A stretch of DNA of 7,508 nucleotides from Anaerolineae bacterium (GTDB lineage Bacteria > Chloroflexota > Anaerolineae > 4572-78 > J111). The translations under genes were made by a program, and so were the position numbers. The stretch spans positions 1 to 7,508 of the forward strand of contig JAGRCC010000558.1 in the NCBI GenBank assembly GCA_020433785.1, read 5' to 3'. This document shows, in pieces, positions 1 through 4,270 of the stretch. The notes beneath the pieces were generated by a model that saw nothing but the letters and a program-made list of their open reading frames with translations, did not search any database and was not told the DNA's origin. Each line of letters starts with the position of its first letter. Position 1 is the first letter of the stretch.

Positions 1-106
1 CTGCAAATAACTCAAGAGCCGCAAACGCTTTTTATATTTCCTTTTGCGTCTTTAGCGCCTATAGCGTCTTTTGCCTTAAATCCTGTTTGTTTCCGGCTTG
101 TCCGGG

Positions 107-230
107 TTATGACTTACGCACTTGACCTTCCTTGAAGCTTTATGGGAGGCTAACAAACAGCACTGGGTTCCTTGAATGCTGGTAAATCCAGCTTTCAGGA
201 AGGTTTTACGCCCAACTGCGTAAGTCATAA
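107..230. mobile_element. MITE-like terminal inverted repeat element (124 bp)
   Basis: The ends are a perfect 14-bp inverted repeat, TTATGACTTACGCA at 107-120 and its complement at 217-230. The symmetry continues inward after a short gap through an ACCTTCC..GAA..GCT segment on each side. TTCCTTGAA-GCT is also repeated directly near 127 and 168, and a hairpin GCTGG-TAAAT-CCAGC lies near 178-192. The right end is followed by a second AAGTCAT, giving a 7-bp tandem repeat at 222-235 that could be a target-site trace, although the left side shows no matching copy. There is no transposase ORF. Size and ends fit a non-autonomous transposon remnant. A folded intergenic repeat is the alternative. Confidence 0.5.
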
Positions 231-279
231 GTCATTTCAGGAATTATAAAGGGCGAATTAGCAAACACCAAAGCGAGGC

Positions 280-300
280 GGGGTTGCTAAAAGCGACCCC
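280..300 (+). other. Short stem-loop GGGGT..ACCCC
   Basis: The arms GGGGTTGCT and AGCGACCCC pair over 9 positions, including one T-G wobble, around an AAA loop. No T-tract follows, so it is not a good terminator. It lies just upstream of the promoter, and its role is unknown. Confidence 0.35.
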
Positions 301-324
301 GATAACGCCCGATAACGTCACCAT

Positions 325-353
325 TTGACAAGTCCTAAATTATAATATAAAAT
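325..353 (+). promoter_or_regulatory. Promoter of first lacI-family gene
   Basis: A perfect -35 hexamer TTGACA (325-330) is followed after 17 bp by TAAAAT (348-353). The predicted transcript start falls near 360, inside the palindrome at 355-368. An upstream TATAAT at 341-346 is closer to consensus, but only 10 bp separate it from the -35. This should be a strong housekeeping promoter if it is not repressed. Confidence 0.65.
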
Positions 354-354
354 G

Positions 355-368
355 CGCAACCGGTTGCG
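355..368. promoter_or_regulatory. LacI-family operator, perfect palindrome
   Basis: CGCAACCGGTTGCG is a perfect 14-bp palindrome with the central CG step typical of LacI/GalR-family operators, where paired hinge-helix leucines insert. It begins 1 bp after the -10 hexamer and covers the likely transcription start, so a bound repressor would block initiation. The most likely ligand is the product of the gene at 405-1427 (autoregulation), but the sequence does not show which LacI protein binds. A near-identical copy (14 of 15 bp counting one flanking base) lies in the terminator after that gene. Confidence 0.65.
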
Positions 369-393
369 TTCCATTCCACCGGCTTATTCCACA

Positions 394-403
394 GGATCGA
401 TCC
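394..403. other. Palindrome GGATCGATCC overlapping the RBS
   Basis: A perfect 10-bp palindrome includes the AGGA ribosome-binding site (393-396) just before the GTG start at 405. It could sequester the site weakly as RNA or serve as a protein site. It may also be coincidence. Confidence 0.25.
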
Positions 404-404
404 C

Positions 405-1427
405 GTGCCCGTAACAATTTATGACATTGCTAAAAGAGCCAATGTATCGCCCTCCACCGTCTCAAGAGCGCTTCGAGATCACCCCCGAATTGGGGCCAAA
501 ACCAAACAGTATATCCAAGAATTGGCCAGAGAGATGGGTTACATTCCTAGCGATGTCGCTCGGAGCCTGACCGCCAGCCGTACCTGGACCATCGGCATGG
601 TGATGGCCACCACGGCCGATCCGTTCATGGGACGGGTTGTTGAGGGAGTTGAGCAGGTCGCCGTTAGCGCCGGGTTCAACGTTTTTATCAGCACCTCTCA
701 AAACGACCGCGAGCGAGAGTTAGCGGCCATTGAAACGTTACACCGGCGTCGAGTGGAAGGGATTATTATTATCGCCTCCCATTTAATCAACCGGTATTGG
801 CGGCATTTGGATGACATTCGTGTGCCGGTGGTTATTATTGATGAGCAAGATGTCAGTGACCGCATCCATTTCGTAACCGTGGATGATAAACTAGGGGCGC
901 AGCTGGCGGTTGAACATCTGATTGGTTTGGGCCATCGCCGTATTGGTTATGTGAGCGTTACTAATCGGCCTAAATCAAACAAATGTCGTTTGCAAGGGTA
1001 TCAGGCGGCTCTTAAAGCTGCCGGCCTTAGCTCAGACCCTGACCTGATTTACAACGCCAGTGATATTGACGATCACACCGAGCGCGGCAAAGCCAGTTTA
1101 GAATCTTTATGGGCCGCCGGAGCTACGGCTGTATTTTGTTATAATGACGTTACGGCTATTGGCTTGCTGGCTGCCTGTTTCCAACATAGTTTGGTTGTAC
1201 CGGATCATCTCAGTATTATCGGTTTTGATGATATCGAAATGGCGGCTTACACCACCCCACCGTTAACCACAATTCGCCAACCCCGGTTTAAGATGGGCCA
1301 GCAGGCCATGCAATTGATGCTCGAGTTACTGGAGGGTCATCTACCGGAAAACCGGCCTATTCCCGGCGAGTTAGTTGTTCGACAGAGTACCGCCGGTTTA
1401 TTGCCGCGCCGAAATCTGGCGCTTTAA
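405..1427 (+). CDS. LacI/GalR-family transcriptional repressor (first copy)
   Basis: A 340-residue protein of normal family length. An N-terminal helix-turn-helix (about residues 4-23; recognition helix SPSTVSRAL at 15-23) is followed by the hinge helix around 49-59 with ARSL, where Leu55 is the expected minor-groove intercalating residue. A periplasmic-binding-type ligand domain fills about 60-335, including GFDD (273-276) and the conserved ending ELVVRQSTA. It should bind a sugar or cyclitol and repress transcription as a dimer. The start is GTG at 405, with AGGA at 393-396 eight bases upstream; it fits because the reading begins directly with the canonical VTIYDIAKRANVS. The gene has its own promoter, an operator-like palindrome and a terminator, so it is probably monocistronic and self-regulated. 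Family assignment is firm. The ligand is unknown; an inositol-type effector is inferred only from neighbouring genes. Confidence 0.93.
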   Translation: MPVTIYDIAKRANVSPSTVSRALRDHPRIGAKTKQYIQELAREMGYIPSDVARSLTASRTWTIGMVMATTADPFMGRVVEGVEQVAVSAGFNVFISTSQNDRERELAAIETLHRRRVEGIIIIASHLINRYWRHLDDIRVPVVIIDEQDVSDRIHFVTVDDKLGAQLAVEHLIGLGHRRIGYVSVTNRPKSNKCRLQGYQAALKAAGLSSDPDLIYNASDIDDHTERGKASLESLWAAGATAVFCYNDVTAIGLLAACFQHSLVVPDHLSIIGFDDIEMAAYTTPPLTTIRQPRFKMGQQAMQLMLELLEGHLPENRPIPGELVVRQSTAGLLPRRNLAL

Positions 1428-1443
1428 AGCCTACTATTGGGCG

Positions 1444-1467
1444 AAAGCGCAATCGGTTGCGCTTTTT
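1444..1467 (+). terminator. Intrinsic terminator with operator-like core
   Basis: The stem AAAGCGCAA (1444-1452) pairs with TTGCGCTTT (1457-1465) across a TCGG loop and runs into five Ts, 16 bp after the first repressor's stop. This is a standard Rho-independent terminator. The stem segment 1447-1461 matches the operator region 354-368 at 14 of 15 positions, so the same DNA could also be a secondary repressor-binding site. Confidence 0.75.
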
Positions 1468-1516
1468 AACTTGAAAATCTCGTGACTTTTTCTACATTTT
1501 GCGCAACTAGTTACCG

Positions 1517-1549
1517 TCATTGCGCACCTCGTTAATTTAATCGCAATGA
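1517..1549. repeat. Inverted repeat TCATTGCG...CGCAATGA
   Basis: A perfect 8-bp inverted repeat with a 17-nt spacer containing TTAATTTAA. No clear T-tract follows on either side. It may be a protein-binding site or a weak secondary stem-loop after the terminator. Confidence 0.4.
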
Positions 1550-1639
1550 ATTAGGCAAGACGAAATTTTAGAAAGGTCAAAGATGACTTTTTGCAGCGAG
1601 ACAATGTTGTTACCTTCAAGAAATTTAAGGTTTTTAATA

Positions 1640-1668
1640 TTGACAACTGAATCGATTCGTGATATTAT
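1640..1668 (+). promoter_or_regulatory. Promoter for the small ORF - lacI - iolI operon
   Basis: A perfect TTGACA (1640-1645) is separated by exactly 17 bp from TATTAT (1663-1668), one mismatch from the -10 consensus. It points to the small ORF at 1736, the second repressor and the isomerase gene. The palindrome at 1669-1682 starts on the next base, copying the arrangement at the first repressor's promoter. Confidence 0.65.
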
Positions 1669-1682
1669 TCTACGCGGGTAGA
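1669..1682. promoter_or_regulatory. Putative LacI-type operator, imperfect CG-centred palindrome
   Basis: TCTACGCGGGTAGA is a 14-bp palindrome with only one mismatched base pair (positions 6 and 9) and a central CG. It directly abuts the -10 hexamer. The right half-site CGGGTAGA recurs at 1688-1695 as a 13-bp-spaced direct repeat, so a second weak contact is possible. Its sequence differs clearly from the palindrome at 355-368, suggesting a different binding protein. The second LacI protein, encoded just downstream, is the natural candidate. Confidence 0.5.
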
Positions 1683-1735
1683 CAACACGGGTAGATAACT
1701 GACGTAGATCAATATCTAGAGGAGAATTGTCATTG

Positions 1736-2041
1736 ATGACAGCGAATGTCAATGTTGAGCTTGGCTTGCCTGACCGGATCCACAGTGAAAAGTTTGCTGT
1801 CCACAACTTCCAACTGAGGTTAGGGGCGGATTCAGCGATCGCGCACAGTCGTTCGCGGTTGTCAAACTTATCGCTTGTCACTACCTATACGCCTCAATTT
1901 GAAACCACCTTAGTCCGATTGACAAATGACCCCCATCTTGACCTTTTCCCATTAAACCGACCCAAAATTGATAAAATAGAGACCAGACAATCCTATTTAA
2001 AGTATGGCGCTCTTTGGACTTGCCGTGGAGCCAACCAATGA
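1736..2041 (+). CDS. Small uncharacterised protein or leader ORF (101 aa), doubtful
   Basis: I do not recognise the product. In favour of a real gene: it lies about 60 bp downstream of a strong promoter, AGAGGAG (1718-1724) precedes the ATG at 1736 by 11 nt (a TTG at 1733 would be 8 nt away), and its TGA stop overlaps the ATG of the second repressor in an ATGA junction, which is typical of translational coupling. Against: there is no recognisable domain, signal peptide or membrane segment, the residue composition is bland, and a 114-codon ORF runs on the other strand over part of the region (1537-1881). If not coding, the stretch is an unusually long 5' leader of about 360 nt for the repressor mRNA, or a decayed gene. 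No function is proposed. Confidence 0.3.
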   Translation: MTANVNVELGLPDRIHSEKFAVHNFQLRLGADSAIAHSRSRLSNLSLVTTYTPQFETTLVRLTNDPHLDLFPLNRPKIDKIETRQSYLKYGALWTCRGANQ

Positions 2042-3063
2042 CCGACAAAAAACGGGTGACCCGCAAAGAAGTGGCCGCGCGAGCCGGAGTATCGGTGGCG
2101 GTCGTGTCATACGTGGTCAATAATGGCCCGCGGCCGGTGTCGCCGGAAACCCAGGCCAAAGTCCAACAAGCCATCGATGAATTGGGCTACTATCCCAACG
2201 AGTTGGCTCGCAGCCTGAGCCGGCAGCAGACCGCCACCATTGGTTTGATTATCCCCAGTTTGCTCAACCCGGTCTTTGCCGAAATTGCTGAAAGTTTGGA
2301 AAGAGCGTGTGTCTCAGCCGGATATTTGGTAATCTTAGGGGGAACCGGGCGCGATCTGAGGAAGGAAGTCGAGTTTGCTAAACTCTTACGAGCCAAGCAG
2401 ATCGACGGTGTTGTGGTTCTACCCAGCGAGTCGCCGCAAGCGATTCTTGAGCCGCTCCAGCAAGCCGATATTCCGGTGGTTATTTTGGAACACAATTTGC
2501 CGAATATCCATTGTATTACCATGGATGAATTGCAAGGCGCACGCTTGGCCATGCAGCACCTGCTCTCATTGGGCCATCACCGCATCGGGATGATCAAGCG
2601 CCAACCATCCAGCGCCCTTAGTAACCTCCGTTTTGTGGGTTACTGTGACAACTTGGTCGAAGCGGGCATCCCCTGTGATCCCACCTTGGTTATCGAGAGT
2701 AAAGCTGGACAGGCGGCCGGTTATACCTCGATGCGCCAGTTGCTGGCTTTGCCCAACCCGCCCACCGCCGTATTTGCCCATAATGATATGTTGGCTATGG
2801 GCGCGATACGGGCTATCCACGATGCCGGTTTAACCGTACCGGGCGATATCTCGATAGTCGGTTATGATGACACCAGTAACGCCGCTTATCTCAATCCACG
2901 ACTAACAACTGTTAAATCCCCGGTTGCTGAGATGGGCCACCGGGCAGGCCAAATTATTATGAAACTAGCTCAAAAACAAAGGGACCTCCCGGCGCAAACC
3001 ATTATGCTGCCGGTTGAATTAATTGTTCGGGCCTCGACTGCACCACCACCCGATAAGTCTTAA
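2038..3063 (+). CDS. LacI/GalR-family transcriptional repressor (second copy)
   Basis: A 341-residue repressor of usual family length. The HTH covers about residues 7-28 (VTRKEVAARAGVS, then SVAVVSYVVN), the hinge helix about 53-63 with ARSL (Leu60), and the ligand-binding domain the rest, with HNDMLAMG, GYDD (275-278) and the ending ELIVRAST. The ATG at 2038 is chosen because GGAG at 2027-2030 lies 7 nt upstream and the HTH then starts at the normal distance; an in-frame TTG at 2014 would add eight residues and place the RBS inside the gene. The recognition helix (SVAVVSYVV) differs from that of the first repressor (SPSTVSRAL), so the two should read different operators. They are diverged relatives, not a recent duplication. 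Only 36 bp separate it from the isomerase gene, so they are probably co-transcribed. The effector is unknown, and an inosose-pathway ligand is inferred. Confidence 0.93.
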   Translation: MTDKKRVTRKEVAARAGVSVAVVSYVVNNGPRPVSPETQAKVQQAIDELGYYPNELARSLSRQQTATIGLIIPSLLNPVFAEIAESLERACVSAGYLVILGGTGRDLRKEVEFAKLLRAKQIDGVVVLPSESPQAILEPLQQADIPVVILEHNLPNIHCITMDELQGARLAMQHLLSLGHHRIGMIKRQPSSALSNLRFVGYCDNLVEAGIPCDPTLVIESKAGQAAGYTSMRQLLALPNPPTAVFAHNDMLAMGAIRAIHDAGLTVPGDISIVGYDDTSNAAYLNPRLTTVKSPVAEMGHRAGQIIMKLAQKQRDLPAQTIMLPVELIVRASTAPPPDKS

Positions 3064-3099
3064 TCAAATTTGCTATTTAAGAAAGAAAGGAGATTAACA

Positions 3100-3933
3100 G
3101 TGAGGTTAGCATTTCACGGCGCCACAACGATGACGTCTGATTTACAGACAGATGTGGCAGCCACAGCTCACGCCGGATACAAGGCGCTCGAACTATGGGC
3201 GGCCAAGGTCGATCGTTATTTAGAGGATCATTCGGTCGAGCAATTAAAGGCGCTGTTGGACGACAACAACGTTGCCCCTATGACCTTCAACTCAATTGAA
3301 TTTATCGCTTTTCGAGGCAATGAATTTGATCAAATCAAAGCACGCTGTCGCCAATTGAGCCAGATTGCCCAGGTGATTGGCTGCCCCTCGGTCGCGGTCA
3401 TCCCTAGCCCTACCCCGGCGTGGGATACGCCCTGGGATACCGTCGTCGCCGAACACGTAGCGGCGCTGCAAGACCTTAGTGATATTAGTCGTGAGTATGG
3501 GATCAAGCTGGCCTTTGAATTCATCGGCTTTGGCGGTTTCTCGGTGCGAACCCCACGTGGCGCTTGGGAAATTATCCAGAAAACCGGTCGAGATAATATC
3601 GGCATGGTGGTTGATGCGGCGCACTTGTACGTCGGCGGCGGTCTGCCCAGCGAGATTGATCAGCTCGATCCAAAATACATCTATGCCTTTCACCTGGACG
3701 ATACCGAGGAAATGGCCAAAGAGGCCTACACCGACGCGGTCCGCCTTTTGCCGGGGTTGGGCGTGATTCCGCTCGATGATATCTGTGCCCGGCTTAAAGG
3801 CATCGGCTACAATGGCGCCTGCTCAATCGAACTGTTCCGCCCCGAATATTGGGAATGGGACCCTAAAGAACTGGCCGTCAAAGCCCGGGAGTTGGCCGTA
3901 AAGGTTCTGTCCCCCTACTTTGAGGTGGAATAA
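3100..3933 (+). CDS. IolI-like inosose isomerase (xylose isomerase-like TIM barrel)
   Basis: A 277-residue cytoplasmic TIM-barrel protein of the sugar phosphate isomerase/epimerase (AP endonuclease 2) superfamily. It resembles Bacillus IolI, 2-keto-myo-inositol isomerase, from end to end. Shared features recalled from memory are an N-terminal ATT segment, YLEDHS (40-45), EFIG (140-143), HLDDTEE (198-204), ELFRPEYW (244-251) and a C-terminal YF. The expected divalent-metal ligands of this fold are visible as Glu140, Asp172 (VVDAAH), His198 and Glu244. The likely reaction is interconversion of inososes, linked to inositol catabolism. The GTG start at 3100 has AGGAG (3088-3092) 7 nt upstream; an in-frame TTG at 3070 lacks such a site. 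It lies directly behind the second lacI gene and ahead of the importer genes. A generic sugar epimerase/isomerase on another substrate cannot be excluded; the fold is nearly certain, the substrate much less so. Confidence 0.8.
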   Translation: MRLAFHGATTMTSDLQTDVAATAHAGYKALELWAAKVDRYLEDHSVEQLKALLDDNNVAPMTFNSIEFIAFRGNEFDQIKARCRQLSQIAQVIGCPSVAVIPSPTPAWDTPWDTVVAEHVAALQDLSDISREYGIKLAFEFIGFGGFSVRTPRGAWEIIQKTGRDNIGMVVDAAHLYVGGGLPSEIDQLDPKYIYAFHLDDTEEMAKEAYTDAVRLLPGLGVIPLDDICARLKGIGYNGACSIELFRPEYWEWDPKELAVKARELAVKVLSPYFEVE

Positions 3934-3960
3934 GTGGATCGACATGGCTATCTTACTTTT

Positions 3961-3990
3961 GAAGAAAGGAGAAAGAAGGAGCAGAAGAAG
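3961..3990 (+). other. Near-homopurine tract with AGGAG-like motifs
   Basis: Thirty bases with a single pyrimidine (C3982), made of GAAGA and GGAG-type units. It holds several SD-like AAGGAG motifs but is not followed by a convincing ORF. It could be an unstructured RNA segment, a triplex-prone tract or a protein-binding stretch. Confidence 0.45.
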
Positions 3991-4043
3991 TTATTAATAA
4001 GGAAGAAGTAAAAAATAGAGATACGGGTGAGGATAGATACTCG

Positions 4044-4159
4044 GAGCCTACTCGAAAAATCTGTATTTAGATGGTGGTCGTAGCAGGTAGGTGAAACGCT
4101 CCTTTTTGGCGATCGGCACGTTTCACGGCCTAAAACGACGAGACTCTTCGAATAGGCTC
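4044..4159 (+). ncRNA. Candidate structured leader RNA (nested inverted repeats)
   Basis: The outer arms GAGCCTACTCGAA (4044-4056) and TTCGAATAGGCTC (4147-4159) are complementary at 12 of 13 positions, and the exception is a C-A opposition. Inside are a small hairpin ATCT/AGAT (4059-4062 with 4069-4072) and a long arm: GTCGT/ACGAC (4077-4081 with 4135-4139), AGG/CCT (4085-4087 with 4129-4131) and a perfect 8-bp GTGAAACG/CGTTTCAC (4091-4098 with 4119-4126) capped by a 20-nt loop. All helices nest without conflict around one multi-branch junction, as in cis-regulatory RNAs. It ends about 110 nt before the lipoprotein start. I do not recognise a known riboswitch class. DNA-level operators or a mobile-element remnant are alternatives. 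Confidence 0.4.
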
Positions 4160-4179
4160 GCAATATCCATCCCCACTAT

Positions 4180-4201
4180 GTGATTTTTGGTACAAAATCA
4201 C
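4180..4201. promoter_or_regulatory. Palindrome GTGATTTT-N6-AAAATCAC
   Basis: Perfect 8-bp arms flank TGGTAC. No T-tract follows, so it is not a clear terminator. The symmetry and size fit a dimeric regulator's operator upstream of the importer genes, or an extra hairpin in the leader RNA. It lacks the central CG of LacI operators, so a different regulator would be expected. Confidence 0.4.
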
Positions 4202-4257
4202 GCCCCATTTTAGCACAAAAAAACTGTCTTTAAAACAATAATGTTTGCATATTTTCC

Positions 4258-4264
4258 AAGGAGG
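4258..4264 (+). promoter_or_regulatory. Perfect Shine-Dalgarno AAGGAGG deciding the GTG start
   Basis: AAGGAGG ends 6 nt before the GTG at 4271. The in-frame ATG at 4241 lies upstream of it and would put the SD inside the coding sequence and lengthen the signal peptide by ten residues. The GTG is therefore preferred. Confidence 0.8.
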
Positions 4265-4270
4265 AAGATT

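Larger units (their letters stand above)
1..404. other. Non-coding upstream region
   Basis: No coding region is supported in this stretch. It begins with T-rich sequence in which the octamer GCGTCTTT occurs twice, 18 bp apart (46-53 and 64-71). It then holds an inverted-repeat element (107-230), a small GC-rich stem-loop (280-300), and a 10-bp tandem repeat CCCGATAACG (298-307 and 308-317). The promoter and operator of the first repressor gene follow. Nothing shows what lies further upstream. Confidence 0.7.
1468..1735. other. Intergenic region between the first repressor and the small ORF
   Basis: No convincing gene. Besides the promoter and palindrome listed separately, it holds TGCGCAAC at 1500-1507 (the same octamer that begins the operator region at 353), a palindrome AACTAGTT at 1505-1512, and an 8-bp inverted repeat TCATTGCG / CGCAATGA at 1517-1524 and 1542-1549 with a 17-nt spacer. 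The base composition is AT-richer than in the flanking genes. Confidence 0.5.
3934..4270. other. Long leader/intergenic region before the binding-protein gene
   Basis: No gene is supported in these 337 bp. I see no clear terminator after the isomerase gene and no well-spaced sigma70 promoter for the importer, so either read-through or an unconventional promoter is possible. Content in order: a near-homopurine tract (3961-3990), a palindrome TTATTAATAA (3991-4000), a nested inverted-repeat structure (4044-4159), a palindrome with 8-bp arms (4180-4201), an A/T-rich stretch, and a perfect Shine-Dalgarno sequence (4258-4264). Confidence 0.6.

Noticed and set aside
280..300. Stem-loop as an intrinsic terminator
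   Set aside because: No T-tract follows it on the + strand, and no gene ends nearby.
341..346. TATAAT as -10 of the first repressor promoter
   Set aside because: Only 10 bp separate it from TTGACA. TAAAAT at 348-353 gives the proper 17-bp spacer.
1834..1841. GCGATCGC octamer resembling the HIP1 repeat of cyanobacteria
   Set aside because: There is only one occurrence in 7.5 kb, and nothing else points to a cyanobacterium.
1537..1881. A 114-codon ORF on the minus strand in the intergenic region
   Set aside because: It starts with GTG, has no clear ribosome-binding site and no recognised domain, and runs through the strong + strand promoter and palindrome. A decayed gene cannot be excluded, but I cannot support a coding call.
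2014..2037. Upstream TTG start for the second repressor
   Set aside because: It would place GGAG (2027-2030) inside the gene and add a non-family extension. The ATG at 2038 has the correct spacing.
3070..3099. Upstream TTG start for the isomerase
   Set aside because: The ten extra residues are basic and not family-like, and AGGAG at 3088-3092 clearly serves the GTG at 3100.
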